Shown here piece by piece: positions 1 through 9,418 of a stretch of 64,000 nucleotides of DNA. Origin of the DNA: Pantoea rwandensis (GTDB taxonomy: Bacteria > Pseudomonadota > Gammaproteobacteria > Enterobacterales > Enterobacteriaceae). The stretch's first letter is position 1. Each line of letters starts with the position of its first letter. Location: contig NZ_CP009454.1 in assembly GCF_000759475.1 (NCBI RefSeq), forward strand, positions 930,001 to 994,000, read 5' to 3'. The notes below the pieces were generated by a model. The model was given only the letters and a program-made list of their open reading frames with translations. It had not been told where the DNA came from and searched no databases. The translations under genes and the position numbers were made by a program.

Positions 1-907
1 TGGTATCTTTAAACAGTGCAATGATGGTATTCACTAATCCGGGGATGGTCAGCTTGAGTGCCTGCGGCAGAATAACCAGCATCTGCGTTTTCCAGTAGCC
101 GAGTGCCAGTGATTCTGCTGCTTCAGTCTGCCCTTTTGGCAGCGCTTGCAAGCCGCCACGTACCACTTCTGCAACATAAGCGGACTGGAACAGAATCACT
201 CCAACCAGCGCACGTACCAGCTTGTCGATGGTTGTGCCCTCAGCCATAAACAGCGGCAGCATCACCGATGACATAAACAGCACGGTAATCAAGGGTACAC
301 CGCGCCAGAACTCGATGAAAATGACTGACAGGGTGCGAACCACTGGCATTTTTGAACGACGAGCCAGCGCCAGCAGAATCCCCAACGGCAGTGCGCCGGC
401 GATGCCAATTGAGGCAATAATCAGCGTTAGCGTTAGGCCGCCCCACTGGCGGGTTTCCACGCGATCCAGCCCCAGATAGCCGCCATACATCAGCAGCCAG
501 ACAACAATCGGGTAGATCACCGCCCAGCAGGCAATGTAGCGACCACGGCGTGGCATTGACTTAATGAACATGGGAATGATCGACACTAAGCCAACCATTA
601 ACGCCAGATTAATGCGCCAGCGCAGTTCGTGCGGATAAAGTCCATACATAAACTGGCCAAAACGTGCGTGGATGAATACCCAGCATGCACCTGCTTTGGT
701 GCAATCTGCACGTGTTTCGCCAATCCAGTTGGCCTGGAAAATCAGCCACTCCAGCGCCGGTGGAATCACACTCCAGATAATCCAGAAGCTGAACAACGTG
801 AGCAGGGTATTCAGCCAGCTGGAGAACAAATTTTTGCGCGCCCACAGCCAGGCTTTCCCTAACGGATTGCTGGGTGCAGGCGATGTATCGTGTGTGGTAA
901 CAGACAT
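1..907 (-). CDS. yhdY: Amino-acid ABC transporter inner-membrane permease, YhdY/AapM type (3' end beyond window)
   Basis: This is one of two permease subunits of a polar amino-acid importer in the inner membrane. About 302 codons are present; the family is near 365 residues, so the C-terminal part lies left of the window. The start is the ATG whose complement is at 905-907, 15 bases after the yhdX stop, and the protein begins MSVTTHDTSPAP. Hydrophobic segments and the permease coupling loop (GQTEAAESLALGYWKT, encoded near 110-160) identify the family. It is the third gene of the yhdW-yhdX-yhdY operon; the ATPase gene yhdZ is expected just outside. The exact substrate cannot be read from sequence. 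Confidence 0.93.
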   Translation of the reverse strand, partial: MSVTTHDTSPAPSNPLGKAWLWARKNLFSSWLNTLLTLFSFWIIWSVIPPALEWLIFQANWIGETRADCTKAGACWVFIHARFGQFMYGLYPHELRWRINLALMVGLVSIIPMFIKSMPRRGRYIACWAVIYPIVVWLLMYGGYLGLDRVETRQWGGLTLTLIIASIGIAGALPLGILLALARRSKMPVVRTLSVIFIEFWRGVPLITVLFMSSVMLPLFMAEGTTIDKLVRALVGVILFQSAYVAEVVRGGLQALPKGQTEAAESLALGYWKTQMLVILPQALKLTIPGLVNTIIALFKDT

Positions 908-922
908 AATGATCCCGTTCTC

Positions 923-2101
923 TTATCGCTCAACTAGCGCAATTTTGCGGTTGTAGAGGTTCATCAGCAGTGAAATGAGCAGGCTGATGATCAGATAGAC
1001 CGCCATGGTGATCGCGATAGTTTCAATCGCCTGGCCAGTTTGGTTCAGCACGGTACCGGCAAACAACGACACCATATCGGGATAGCCAATGGCCGCCGCC
1101 AATGATGAGTTCTTCACGATATTGAGATACTGGCTGGTTAACGGTGGGATGATCACGCGCATTGCCTGCGGGATGATGACCTGGCGCATCGTGACAGGAT
1201 TTGGCAGACCCAGTGAGCGAGCTGCTTCATTCTGACCGTGCGGCACGGACTGAATCCCGGAGCGAATCACTTCCGCAATGAACGATGAGGTATACACAGA
1301 CAGCGCCACCGTTAGCGCCGCCAGCTCCGGGATCATCACAAAGCCGCCACGGAAGTTGAATCCGCGCAGTTCTGGTACATCCCAATGCGTTGCGGCACCA
1401 AACAATGTGTGTGCAATCAGTAGTAACAGCACAATCAAACCTGCAGCGGCGGGCCACGTGCGGCGTAACTGGCCGGTCTTTAATTGATGCTTACGGTTGA
1501 AGCGGAAAAGCGCAACACTGCCGAGAATGGCCAGCGCCAGTGCAATCAGGAATGGCCAGGTGCCCGGCGCATACTCGGGCCACGGAATATACAAACCGCG
1601 GTTACTGACAAACGCCAGATCAAACGCATTGAGTGCCTGACGTGGCCCTGGCAGGTTACGCAATACCGCAAAGTACCAGAAGAAGATCTGCAGCAGCGGT
1701 GGGATATTACGAAACGTCTCGATGTAGATGGTCGAGAGTTTACGCAGCAGCCAGTTTTCAGACAGGCGTGCGAGCCCTACGGCGAAGCCCAGGATGGAGG
1801 CAAACACAATGCAGAGCGCGGAAACCAGCAGGGTATTGGTCAACCCCACCATAAACACGCGCGCGTAAGTATCGCCTTCGGTGTAATCGATCAGGTGTTG
1901 GACGATGCCGAAACCGGCATTGCGCTCAAGAAATCCGAAACCGGATGTGATGCCGCGGTTGGCCAGGTTGATTACTGTATTGTGGACCAGATATCCCACT
2001 ACAGCAAGCACGGCCACAATCGCGATGATCTGGTAAAGCCAGGCGCGAACCGTAGGATTACCAAACGAAAAATCCCTCTTTACGGTTGGGCGTTGTGACA
2101 T
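923..2101 (-). CDS. yhdX: Amino-acid ABC transporter inner-membrane permease, YhdX/AapQ type
   Basis: Permease subunit that pairs with YhdY to form the membrane channel of an AapJQMP-like general or polar amino-acid importer. It has 392 residues, the usual family length. An N-terminal membrane segment (about 20-42) is followed by a long multi-pass region. The coupling motif NEAARSLGLPNPVTMRQV lies near residues 288-305. It follows yhdW after a 66-base gap holding a strong hairpin, and precedes yhdY by 15 bases, so one transcript is likely. Family assignment is secure; the transported amino acid is not determined. Confidence 0.95.
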   Translation of the reverse strand: MSQRPTVKRDFSFGNPTVRAWLYQIIAIVAVLAVVGYLVHNTVINLANRGITSGFGFLERNAGFGIVQHLIDYTEGDTYARVFMVGLTNTLLVSALCIVFASILGFAVGLARLSENWLLRKLSTIYIETFRNIPPLLQIFFWYFAVLRNLPGPRQALNAFDLAFVSNRGLYIPWPEYAPGTWPFLIALALAILGSVALFRFNRKHQLKTGQLRRTWPAAAGLIVLLLLIAHTLFGAATHWDVPELRGFNFRGGFVMIPELAALTVALSVYTSSFIAEVIRSGIQSVPHGQNEAARSLGLPNPVTMRQVIIPQAMRVIIPPLTSQYLNIVKNSSLAAAIGYPDMVSLFAGTVLNQTGQAIETIAITMAVYLIISLLISLLMNLYNRKIALVER

Positions 2102-2128
2102 GTTGAAACCTCAGTGAAGAAAACGCTT

Positions 2129-2151
2129 GGGCACCGCAGGGTGCGGTGCCC
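2129..2151 (-). promoter_or_regulatory. Intercistronic hairpin between yhdW and yhdX
   Basis: GGGCACCGC and GCGGTGCCC form a perfect 9-bp stem with a 5-base loop. No T-run follows on the minus strand. In binding-protein transporter operons such hairpins usually protect the upstream message, so that more binding protein than permease is made. That role is inferred here. A weak terminator is the alternative. Confidence 0.6.
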
Positions 2152-2167
2152 GACTGGCAGAACAGAC

Positions 2168-3193
2168 TTAGCGTACTGGTGGAGCGTACTGGATGCCGCC
2201 CTGGTTCCAGAGTGCATTCTGGCCACGCGCGATTTTCAGTGCGCTGTCTTTACCCACGTTGCGATCGAACACTTCCTGATAGTTACCGACCTGTTTGATG
2301 ATGTTGTAAGCCCATTTATTATCAAGTTTCAGGTCTTTACCGAAGTCACCTTCTGCCCCCAACAGGTGAGCCATATCCGGAGTAGTTGGCTTGGCCGCCA
2401 TTTGATCAACATTCTTAGAGCTCACGCCCATTTCTTCTGCGTTCAGCATGGCGTAAAGAGACCATTTAACGATGGTGAACCAATCGTCGTCACCACGACG
2501 TACCACTGGCCCCAGCGGCTCTTTAGAGATCACTTCTGGCAGCACGATGAAATCATCTGGCTTGCCGAGTTTCACACGCAGTGCATACAGCTGAGACTGG
2601 TCAGAAGAGAGGGTATCGCAGCGGCCACTGTCGAGCGCTTTCGCTGACTCATCCGAGCGGTCGAAGGTCACTGGCGTGTACTGCATTTTGTTGGCTTTGA
2701 AGTAGTCAGCCACGTTCAGCTCGGTATCGGTACCGGCCTGAATACAGACGGTGGCACCATCCAGCTCTTTGGCGCTTTTCAGACCCGCTTTCTTATGGGT
2801 CAGGAAGCCGATGCCGTCATAGTAGTTCACACCAGCGAACAAGAAGCCCATGCCACCATCACGTGAAGAGGTCCAGGTGGTATTACGAGACAGGATGTCC
2901 ACTTCACCAGACTGGAGCGCAGTGAAACGCTCTTTAGCCGTCAGCGGGGTGTATTTCACCTTGCTGGCATCACCAAATACCGCAGCCGCAGCAGCGCGGC
3001 AGACATCCACGTCGATTCCGGTAAATTTGCCGCTGGCATCAGCGTAGGAGAAGCCTGGCAGGCCATCGCTGATACCGCACTGTACGAAACCTTTCTTTTT
3101 AATGGCATCCAGCGTGGTGCCTGCGTGCGCTTGTTGAGTAACGGCGAACAGCGAGGCTGCAGCGACCAGGGTGGAAAGCATCATCTTTTTCAT
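2168..3193 (-). CDS. yhdW: Periplasmic amino-acid-binding protein of the YhdWXYZ ABC importer
   Basis: Solute-binding protein that captures amino acids in the periplasm and delivers them to the YhdX/YhdY permease. It has 341 residues. A classic signal peptide covers about residues 1-24 (positive MKKMM, hydrophobic core, cleavage after QQAHA). The body is a cluster-3 binding fold, with VQCGISDGLPGFSYADASGK and DVDVCRAAAAAVFGDASKVK near the N-terminus, as in AapJ. It is the first gene of the operon. A sigma-54-type promoter and NtrC-like sites upstream suggest induction under nitrogen limitation. Confidence 0.94.
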   Translation of the reverse strand: MKKMMLSTLVAAASLFAVTQQAHAGTTLDAIKKKGFVQCGISDGLPGFSYADASGKFTGIDVDVCRAAAAAVFGDASKVKYTPLTAKERFTALQSGEVDILSRNTTWTSSRDGGMGFLFAGVNYYDGIGFLTHKKAGLKSAKELDGATVCIQAGTDTELNVADYFKANKMQYTPVTFDRSDESAKALDSGRCDTLSSDQSQLYALRVKLGKPDDFIVLPEVISKEPLGPVVRRGDDDWFTIVKWSLYAMLNAEEMGVSSKNVDQMAAKPTTPDMAHLLGAEGDFGKDLKLDNKWAYNIIKQVGNYQEVFDRNVGKDSALKIARGQNALWNQGGIQYAPPVR

Positions 3194-3288
3194 AAAGCAT
3201 CCTGTGTGGCGAGATCGTGTGTTGTTATGTTTGCACGCACTTTAATGTGCGCTTTTTTCTGTCTGTGGCGGTTGGCCATCCACGACTC

Positions 3289-3304
3289 TGCAAAGGTAAT
3301 GCCA
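3289..3304 (-). promoter_or_regulatory. Predicted sigma-54 promoter of yhdWXY
   Basis: On the minus strand this reads TGGCATTACCTTTGCA. It matches the RpoN consensus TGGCAYGNNNNTTGCW except for one base, and keeps the invariant GG and GC elements at correct spacing. Transcription would start near 3278, giving a leader of about 85 bases before the yhdW ATG. The yhdWXYZ operon is known as nitrogen-regulated in E. coli, which agrees. Confidence 0.75.
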
Positions 3305-3378
3305 GGTTTGCAGAATCCTGAATTCACTGGAAAGATCTTTTAATAAAAGGACGCATCCAGAAATTTTGGCTACTATCG

Positions 3379-3395
3379 CGCACCAAAAGGCTGCA
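3379..3395. promoter_or_regulatory. NtrC-like enhancer site, proximal
   Basis: CGCACCAAAAGGCTGCA matches the dyad TGCACCA-N3-TGGTGCA at 11 of 14 specified positions. Its centre lies about 109 bases upstream of the predicted sigma-54 start. That is the spacing of a glnA-type NtrC enhancer. Confidence 0.55.
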
Positions 3396-3408
3396 TGACG
3401 AGACGACG

Positions 3409-3425
3409 CGATCACAAATAGTGCA
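3409..3425. promoter_or_regulatory. NtrC-like enhancer site, distal half-site
   Basis: Only the right half (TAGTGCA at 3419-3425) fits the NtrC half-site TGGTGCA; the left half is poor. The centre is about 139 bases upstream of the predicted start, so the pair of sites resembles the -108/-140 arrangement at glnAp2. On its own it would not be convincing. Confidence 0.35.
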
Positions 3426-3690
3426 AATAGTTTCACTATGTGGAAGCAGTGTGAGCCATCACTCAGGATAAAATGTATGCGTTTGCAGGGTTACGGTAGA
3501 AACAGTGCAGGATCACTGGGAAAGCGGCATGGCGGGCGTTATGACGCACAAAGCTGGCGCTAAAAAGGGGCAAAAGACGTGCGGTAAGAGAGACAAAATA
3601 TCACGGATGCAATTGCAACTATCGTTACCATATCCGCGACAATTGTTTCATCCGTTGCTAACGCAGTGAAACTATCGGTGAGGCACAAAC

Positions 3691-3716
3691 AAAAACGCCA
3701 ACCCGAGGGTTGGCGT
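3691..3716 (-). terminator. Rho-independent terminator of dusB-fis
   Basis: ACGCCAACC and GGTTGGCGT form a 9-bp stem around the tetraloop CGAG at 3695-3716. On the minus strand it is followed by TTTTTGTTTG. It lies 18 bases after the fis stop codon. Confidence 0.9.
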
Positions 3717-3734
3717 TAGCGCAGCAAAGAACAA

Positions 3735-4031
3735 TTAGTTCATGCCGTATTTTTTCAGCTTCTTACGCAGCGTACCACGGTTGATACCCATCATCAGAGC
3801 TGCACGGGTCTGGTTGCCACGGGTGTACTGCATCACCATGTCCAACAGAGGCTGCTCAACTTCAGCCAATACCAGCTCATACAGATCACTTACATCCTGA
3901 CCATTCAGTTGAGCAAAATAGTTCTTCAGTGCCTGTTTAACCGAATCACGAAGTGGCTTTTGCGTCACCTGATCCTGTGAGTTAACGGTAGAAACGGTCA
4001 GTACATCAGAATTTACGCGTTGTTCGAACAT
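3735..4031 (-). CDS. fis: DNA-binding protein Fis (factor for inversion stimulation)
   Basis: Nucleoid protein that binds and bends DNA as a homodimer. It activates stable-RNA promoters in fast growth and assists site-specific recombination. The length is exactly 98 residues and the sequence looks near-identical to E. coli Fis. An N-terminal beta-hairpin arm is followed by four helices and a C-terminal helix-turn-helix with the DNA-contacting stretch [20 protein letters not shown]. It lies 24 bases downstream of dusB, giving the classic dusB-fis operon, and is followed by its own terminator. Confidence 0.99.
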   Translation of the reverse strand: MFEQRVNSDVLTVSTVNSQDQVTQKPLRDSVKQALKNYFAQLNGQDVSDLYELVLAEVEQPLLDMVMQYTRGNQTRAALMMGINRGTLRKKLKKYGMN

Positions 4032-4055
4032 AGTTCTTTCAGCTCTTTATTTCGT

Positions 4056-5021
4056 TTACGCAAGATTTTCGAAGTATGCCTCCAACGCCTCCAGCTGTTC
4101 GCTGGCATCCTCTATGGCGTTGAATGTGCGCCGAAACTGGTCATCAGGAGCACTTTCCTGCAAATACCAGGAAACGTGTTTACGAGCAATACGGTATCCC
4201 TTGCGCTGACCATAAAAGTCGTGCAGTTCCCGTATATGTCCAATCAGCATTTGCTTCACTTCAGCCAGCGGCTTCGGTGCCAGCAGCTCCCCTGTGTCCA
4301 GATAATGCTGGATTTCCCGGAAGATCCACGGTCTTCCCTGAGCAGCGCGACCAACCATCAGAGCATCGGCTCCGGTATAGTCGAGCACCGCTCTGGCTTT
4401 ATGCGGGTCAGTAATGTCACCATTCGCGATAATCGGAATGGAAACGCTCTGCTTAACTGTCCGAATGCTGTCGTATTCAGCGTGCCCCTCAAACAAACAG
4501 GCGCGCGTGCGGCCATGAATGGTGAGAGCCTGAATGCCACAGCGTTCAGCCAATTGGGCAATCTCTACACAATTACGATTTTCTTTGTCCCAGCCGGTGC
4601 GAATCTTCAGCGTAACCGGTACATCAACTGCATTCACCACCGCACGGAGGATAGACTCCACCAGTGACGGATGCTGCAGCAGTGCTGAGCCAGCCATCTT
4701 ACGATTCACTTTCTTAGCCGGGCAGCCCATGTTGATATCAATAACCTGCGCGCCAGACGCCACATTAATGCGCGCGGCAGCAGCCATCTCATCAGGATCG
4801 CAACCGGCAATTTGCACGGCACGGATTCCAGGCTCGTCACTATGCACCATACGCAAACGGGATTTATCACTGGCCCAAACTTCTGGGTTTGATGACAGCA
4901 TCTCGGAGACAGTCATACCCGCGCCGTTCTCGTAACACAAGGTGCGAAATGGCTTGTCGGTAACGCCAGCCATAGGTGCAGCGATGAGTCGATTACGTAG
5001 CTGATGGTGTCCAATGCGCAT
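4056..5021 (-). CDS. dusB: tRNA-dihydrouridine synthase B
   Basis: FMN- and NADPH-dependent enzyme that reduces specific uridines in the tRNA D-loop to dihydrouridine. It has 321 residues, the usual length. The N-terminal TIM barrel carries the flavin-binding start ([15 protein letters not shown]) and the catalytic cysteine at residue 100 in [13 protein letters not shown]. The RNA-binding helical domain forms the last 80 or so residues. It is the first gene of the operon with fis. The dusB leader therefore carries the growth-rate-responsive fis promoter. Confidence 0.98.
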   Translation of the reverse strand: MRIGHHQLRNRLIAAPMAGVTDKPFRTLCYENGAGMTVSEMLSSNPEVWASDKSRLRMVHSDEPGIRAVQIAGCDPDEMAAAARINVASGAQVIDINMGCPAKKVNRKMAGSALLQHPSLVESILRAVVNAVDVPVTLKIRTGWDKENRNCVEIAQLAERCGIQALTIHGRTRACLFEGHAEYDSIRTVKQSVSIPIIANGDITDPHKARAVLDYTGADALMVGRAAQGRPWIFREIQHYLDTGELLAPKPLAEVKQMLIGHIRELHDFYGQRKGYRIARKHVSWYLQESAPDDQFRRTFNAIEDASEQLEALEAYFENLA

Positions 5022-5058
5022 GAAAAAGAAGTGACCCTAACTGTTCGCAAGGCGGCGT

Positions 5059-5087
5059 ATATTACGCATTTTTTAACGAAGATGAAA
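5059..5087 (-). promoter_or_regulatory. Predicted dusB-fis promoter
   Basis: On the minus strand TTTCAT (5082-5087) and TAATAT (5059-5064) are 17 bp apart. They are followed by the GC-rich discriminator ACGCCGCC, as expected for the stringently controlled fis promoter. The weak -35 box also fits the E. coli fis promoter. Confidence 0.65.
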
Positions 5088-5385
5088 GGCCAAACTTTGA
5101 ACAATTCGCCGTCAATCGGCAAGGAAATCGGCCTTAACAGCGATGATACAACTAATAATCTATATAATTCAGTCAATTAAAAATTTATGCTGAAATTGTG
5201 AGCAAAAGTTTTTCTTAAATCACGCCCAAAAACACAACATAAAAACCGCTACATCCGGTAATTAGCCAGAGAAATGACGGCGATGTGATTATTAAATGTA
5301 CTAATTTAATTGCTTTCAGGTAGCAGGTTTACGGCTTATCTGCAGAGAGTGAATCCCTTTCACCGTTAGGGTGGCCAGACAGCAA

Positions 5386-5408
5386 ACCGGCCAGCGAAGC
5401 CAGCCGGT
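5386..5408 (-). terminator. Possible terminator downstream of prmA
   Basis: ACCGGC and GCCGGT arms (5386-5391, 5403-5408) form a 6-bp stem with a loop that can pair further. On the minus strand only a short, broken T-tract follows, so this is a moderate call. Confidence 0.45.
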
Positions 5409-5416
5409 GATCAAGC

Positions 5417-6298
5417 TTAGCGACGCACGCCAGTAATACGGCACCACTCCTCTTTTTCCGCCACCGGATCAAGCTCGAAGCGCTCAACATAGGCTTCGCA
5501 CACCCCTTCAGCCTGGCTGGCTAATACGCCCGACAATCCCAGATGCCCGCCCGTTTTTGGCAATACGCTAATCAGCGGCGCCAGTTCACGTAGCGGGCCG
5601 GCGAGGATATTGGCGACAACCACATCAGCTTGCAGGTTTTCGGGTTGTTGATGCGGCAGATAGAGCGACAGACGATCAGAAACGCCATTGCGCTCCGCAT
5701 TGTCACGGCTGGCCTGAATAGCCTGTGGATCAATATCAATCCCGATAGCCTGCGACGCGCCCAGTTTGAGGGCGGCTATAGCGAGAATGCCGGATCCACA
5801 GCCAAAATCGATCACGGTTTTGCCTTGAAGATCGAGCCCATCGAGCCAGGTGAGACAGAGCGAAGTGGTCGGGTGGGTGCCGGTACCAAACGCCAGGCCC
5901 GGATCCAGCATCACGTTGACGGCATTCGGATCCGGCACGTCCCGCCAGCTCGGGCAGATCCACAAACGTTCACCGAAACGCATCGGGTGGAAGTTATCCA
6001 TCCATTCACGTTCCCAGTCTTTATCTTCGATCTGCTCGATCTTGTGATGGAAATGCGATCCCAGCAGCGGATGTTGACTCAGCTCGGCCACCACATCGTC
6101 CATCTCGGTTTCGGCGTCGAACAGACCAATCACATCCGTATCGCCCCATAAGCGTGTTTCACCCGGCAGCGGTTCGTAAACCGGGTTGTCATGGGTATCC
6201 TGAAACGTCACCGAGACGGCGCCCACGTCCATCAGCGCATCGCTGAGCGGCTCGGCATTTTCGCCGGTACTGTTAATTTTGATTTGAATCCAAGGCAT
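5417..6298 (-). CDS. prmA: Ribosomal protein L11 methyltransferase
   Basis: SAM-dependent enzyme that trimethylates L11 at its N-terminus and at lysines. It has 293 residues, the normal length. The N-terminal substrate-recognition domain covers about residues 1-60. The Rossmann methyltransferase domain carries motif I ([20 protein letters not shown], about 160-180), preceded by [15 protein letters not shown], a family hallmark. The active-site region [11 protein letters not shown] follows. It is 11 bases downstream of panF and probably cotranscribed with it. Confidence 0.98.
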   Translation of the reverse strand: MPWIQIKINSTGENAEPLSDALMDVGAVSVTFQDTHDNPVYEPLPGETRLWGDTDVIGLFDAETEMDDVVAELSQHPLLGSHFHHKIEQIEDKDWEREWMDNFHPMRFGERLWICPSWRDVPDPNAVNVMLDPGLAFGTGTHPTTSLCLTWLDGLDLQGKTVIDFGCGSGILAIAALKLGASQAIGIDIDPQAIQASRDNAERNGVSDRLSLYLPHQQPENLQADVVVANILAGPLRELAPLISVLPKTGGHLGLSGVLASQAEGVCEAYVERFELDPVAEKEEWCRITGVRR

Positions 6299-6309
6299 AG
6301 CGTTTCTCT

Positions 6310-7755
6310 TTATTTCACTGCAGCGTGACGCGCTTCAGGCGTGCTGCCAAACAAATTACCCACCACGAAGGCCAGCAGGCTTAAGGTCAATGAGGGAACG
6401 ATAGGGTGGAAGCCCCATAGTTCAATGTTCAGGCTGGCGAGCAAGGTATAGCAAGCCGCGCCGACCACCATGCCGCTGATAGCACCTGTCGAGTTAGCAC
6501 GCTCCCAATACAGTCCCAATACCAGCGGCCAGAGGAACACGGCTTCCAGTCCGCCAAAGGCCAGCAGATTGAGCCAGATAATCATATCCGGTGGATTCCA
6601 TGCCGCCAGTAACAGCAATATGCCCAGCACGAAAGTGATGGTGCCGGATAGCATCCGAAGGCGCGATTCATTCTCGCTGTGCTGTGGTGCAATACGCAAA
6701 TAGAGATCTTTGATCAGCGTAGCGGAGGATTGCAGCAGCTGCGCGTTAATCGTCGACATGATAGCTGCCATCGGTGCAGCGAGAAACACGCCGGCTGCCA
6801 TTGGCGGCAACACGGTGATCATCAGTGTCGGGATCACGCGATCCGGAATAGTGAGATCCGGCAGAATGGCACGACCTAACGCCCCCGCCAGATGCATGCC
6901 GAGCATCAGAATCACCACGACAATGGTGCCCAGAATGATGCCGCGATGCATGGCTTTGCTGTCTTTATACGAAATACAGCGCACCGCAGTATGCGGCAAA
7001 CCAATCACGCCAAAGCACACCAATACGGCAAAGGAGCTGAGAAAAGTCGGGTTGATGACATTGCCCACGCCTTCCGGGGAGACCAGCTGTGGATCAATAG
7101 TGCGCAGCTTGGTCACGGCCGTTTCCAGTCCGCCTGCCTGATGGATCACCGCGAAAAGCAGCAGGAAGGTGCCGATCAGCATCACCAGACCTTGCATCGC
7201 ATCATTGAGTACGCTGGCACGGAAGCCGCCAAACGCGGTATACAACGCAATAGTGCCGCCGAAAATCAGCAGACCGGTGTCGTAGGGAATACCTGCTGCC
7301 GTTTCCAGCAGACGCGCGCCACCAATGAACTGCACGGTCATCGCGCCAACAAAGGCCACCAACAAGCTAATACTGGAGAGCCAAATCAGCAGTGTGCTGC
7401 CATAGCGGCCATACAGCATGTCATTCAATGTCACCGCATTGTAGCGCCGCGCCAGAATGGCAAATTTTTTCCCTAGTACACCGAGCGAGAGCCACACCGC
7501 CGGCACCTGAATCATCGCCAGCAATACCCAGCCAAGACCATATTTATAGGCAGCACCCGGCCCGCCAATAAACGAACTGGCACTGATGTAGGTGGTGGTG
7601 ATAGTCATGGCCAGCACAAAGCCACCCATTGAACGGCTGCCGAGGAAGTATTCGGTGAGGAAATTGCCCTGACGCTGTTTGCGCATGGCAAACACCGACA
7701 ATCCGGCGATCAGTACCAGATAGGCTAACAGAGGCAGAATGATTTCACTGTCCAT
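6310..7755 (-). CDS. panF: Sodium/pantothenate symporter
   Basis: Inner-membrane sodium-solute symporter of the SSF family that imports pantothenate for coenzyme A synthesis. It has 481 residues (E. coli 483) and about 13 predicted membrane segments. The SSF signature region ([20 protein letters not shown], about residues 171-190) is visible. The start overlaps the yhdT stop by 11 bases, so translation is coupled, and prmA follows closely. In enterics panF sits in the same accBC-yhdT-panF-prmA order, which links pantothenate uptake to fatty-acid synthesis genes by position. Confidence 0.97.
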   Translation of the reverse strand: MDSEIILPLLAYLVLIAGLSVFAMRKQRQGNFLTEYFLGSRSMGGFVLAMTITTTYISASSFIGGPGAAYKYGLGWVLLAMIQVPAVWLSLGVLGKKFAILARRYNAVTLNDMLYGRYGSTLLIWLSSISLLVAFVGAMTVQFIGGARLLETAAGIPYDTGLLIFGGTIALYTAFGGFRASVLNDAMQGLVMLIGTFLLLFAVIHQAGGLETAVTKLRTIDPQLVSPEGVGNVINPTFLSSFAVLVCFGVIGLPHTAVRCISYKDSKAMHRGIILGTIVVVILMLGMHLAGALGRAILPDLTIPDRVIPTLMITVLPPMAAGVFLAAPMAAIMSTINAQLLQSSATLIKDLYLRIAPQHSENESRLRMLSGTITFVLGILLLLAAWNPPDMIIWLNLLAFGGLEAVFLWPLVLGLYWERANSTGAISGMVVGAACYTLLASLNIELWGFHPIVPSLTLSLLAFVVGNLFGSTPEARHAAVK

Positions 7756-7987
7756 CTTGATCCTCCAGCGACATATCGCGATACAACAGGCGAACCATCA
7801 ACCAGCAAAGGACAATAAACAGCAGCGGGGCGAAAATGCAGGAGAGCTCAAACCAGTGCGGTAATCCGGTGATGCCGCTCTCATTGCCGCCCAGCCAGGC
7901 GCTGAGGCCCCAGACGGCGAGATACGCCAGCGTCAGATAAAATGCCCAGCGCGCCTCTTTGTTCGCTTGTAAAAAACGCCAATCCAT
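7745..7987 (-). CDS. yhdT: YhdT family (DUF997) small inner-membrane protein
   Basis: An 80-residue protein with two predicted membrane helices (about 14-34 and 47-68) joined by a loop with GGNESGITGLPHWFE. Its biochemical function is unknown. It nearly always lies directly upstream of panF and overlaps it here by 11 bases, so a link to pantothenate transport is plausible but unproven. It is separated from accC by the accBC terminator. Confidence 0.93.
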   Translation of the reverse strand: MDWRFLQANKEARWAFYLTLAYLAVWGLSAWLGGNESGITGLPHWFELSCIFAPLLFIVLCWLMVRLLYRDMSLEDQDGQ

Positions 7988-8016
7988 TATGCAACCTCAA
8001 AGGTAACAAAAATGAA

Positions 8017-8039
8017 AAAGGCCGGATTAACCGGCCTTT
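8017..8039 (-). terminator. Rho-independent terminator of accBC
   Basis: AAAGGCCGG and CCGGCCTTT form a 9-bp stem around a 5-base loop. On the minus strand it is followed by TTCATTTTTG. It lies 18 bases past the accC stop. The hairpin is also T-rich on the plus strand. Confidence 0.85.
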
Positions 8040-8057
8040 GTTTGCTCTGCGCTGCGA

Positions 8058-9407
8058 TTACTTCTCGTGCAGGCCGAGTTTTTTCTCCAGATAGTGGATG
8101 TTGGTGCCACCCTGCTGGAAATGTTCGTCGGACATGATTTTCATCTGCAGCTCGACGTTGGTCTTGATGCCGTCGATGATCAGTTCCGCCAGCGCATTTT
8201 TCATACGCGCGATGGCCACTTCACGGGTGTCACCGTAGGTGATCAGTTTGCCGATCATGGAATCGTAGTACGGCGGCACGCTGTAGCCGGCATAGATGTG
8301 CGATTCCCAGCGCACGCCAAAACCGCCTGGCGCGTGGAAACGGGTGATCTTGCCCGGGCTTGGCAGGAAGGTGTTCGGGTCTTCGGCGTTGATACGGCAT
8401 TCCACCGCATGGCCGCGTACCACCACGTCTTCCTGTTTGATTGACAGCGGCTGACCGGCAGCAATACGCAGCTGCTCTTTGATCAAATCCACGCCGGTGA
8501 TCATCTCGGTCACCGGATGCTCCACCTGAATACGGGTGTTCATCTCGATGAAGTAGAACTCACCGTTTTCGTACAGGAACTCGAAGGTACCCGCACCGCG
8601 GTAGCCGATATCGATACAGGCTTTCGCACAGCGCTCGCCGATAAAGCGACGCAGCTCCGGCGTAATGCCCGGCGCTGGTGCTTCCTCGACCACTTTCTGG
8701 TGACGACGCTGCATCGAGCAGTCACGTTCCGCCAGATAGATAGCGTTGCCCTGACCGTCGGCCATCACCTGAATTTCGATATGGCGTGGGTTCTCGAGGA
8801 ATTTCTCCATGTAGACCATGTCGTTGTTGAAAGCCGCTTTGGCTTCCGCTTTCGTCATGCCGATGGATTGTTCCAGATCTTTTTCACTGCGCACCACGCG
8901 CATACCACGACCACCGCCGCCGCCAGAGGCTTTGATAATCACCGGGTAGCCGATGCGCTTGGCAATGGCACGGTTTTTATCCATGTCTTCGGTCAGCGAG
9001 CCATCAGAACCTGGCACGGTCGGTACGCCGGTTTTCTTCATCGCGGTGATCGCAGACACTTTATCGCCCATCAGGCGGATGGTGTCAGCTTTCGGACCGA
9101 TGAAGATAAAGCCTGAACGCTCAACCTGCTCGGCGAAATCGGCATTCTCAGAGAGGAAGCCGTAGCCCGGGTGGATCGCCACGGCGCCGGTGATTTCGGC
9201 GGCGGAGATCAGTGCAGGGATGTTCAGGTAGCTTTTGACCGACTGCGCCGGGCCGATACAGACGGTTTCGTCTGCTAACAGCACGTGCTTCAGGTCGCGG
9301 TCAGCGGTGGAGTGAACCGCAACGGTCTTGATGCCTAATTCTTTACACGCGCGGAGAATACGCAGAGCGATCTCACCGCGGTTAGCAATGACAATTTTAT
9401 CCAGCAT
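8058..9407 (-). CDS. accC: Acetyl-CoA carboxylase, biotin carboxylase subunit
   Basis: ATP-dependent carboxylation of the biotin on AccB, the first half-reaction of malonyl-CoA synthesis. It has 449 residues, identical to the E. coli length. Order: N-terminal preATP-grasp domain ([17 protein letters not shown]), ATP-grasp domain with the glycine-rich loop [14 protein letters not shown], the catalytic region [20 protein letters not shown], and a C-terminal domain with [14 protein letters not shown]. It follows accB by 11 bases and is followed by a terminator. Confidence 0.99.
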   Translation of the reverse strand: MLDKIVIANRGEIALRILRACKELGIKTVAVHSTADRDLKHVLLADETVCIGPAQSVKSYLNIPALISAAEITGAVAIHPGYGFLSENADFAEQVERSGFIFIGPKADTIRLMGDKVSAITAMKKTGVPTVPGSDGSLTEDMDKNRAIAKRIGYPVIIKASGGGGGRGMRVVRSEKDLEQSIGMTKAEAKAAFNNDMVYMEKFLENPRHIEIQVMADGQGNAIYLAERDCSMQRRHQKVVEEAPAPGITPELRRFIGERCAKACIDIGYRGAGTFEFLYENGEFYFIEMNTRIQVEHPVTEMITGVDLIKEQLRIAAGQPLSIKQEDVVVRGHAVECRINAEDPNTFLPSPGKITRFHAPGGFGVRWESHIYAGYSVPPYYDSMIGKLITYGDTREVAIARMKNALAELIIDGIKTNVELQMKIMSDEHFQQGGTNIHYLEKKLGLHEK

Positions 9408-9418
9408 GCTTCGCCTCG

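Larger units (their letters stand above)
3194..3734. other. yhdW/fis intergenic region (541 bp)
   Basis: No convincing gene lies here. The yhdW-proximal part holds the predicted sigma-54 promoter (3289-3304) and NtrC-like sites (3379-3395, 3409-3425). The fis-proximal end holds the fis terminator (3695-3716). A hairpin in the predicted yhdW leader has arms at 3236-3240 and 3247-3251. The remaining stretch, about 3430-3690, shows nothing I can name. Confidence 0.7.
5022..5416. other. prmA/dusB intergenic region (395 bp)
   Basis: No gene is visible. It contains the dusB-fis promoter (5059-5087), a markedly A+T-rich tract (about 5140-5320) where Fis, IHF or CRP binding would be expected by analogy with E. 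coli, and a possible prmA terminator (5386-5408). I did not find a strong CRP dyad. Confidence 0.6.

Noticed and set aside
1484..2098. Open frame of 204 codons on the plus strand inside yhdX
   Set aside because: It is antisense to a well-supported permease gene, has no recognisable domain, and its composition (Gln/His/Arg-rich) is typical of complementary-strand frames in G+C-rich genes.
8517..9116. Open frame of 199 codons on the plus strand inside accC
   Set aside because: It is antisense to the highly conserved biotin carboxylase gene and rich in His, Thr and Phe without a family match.
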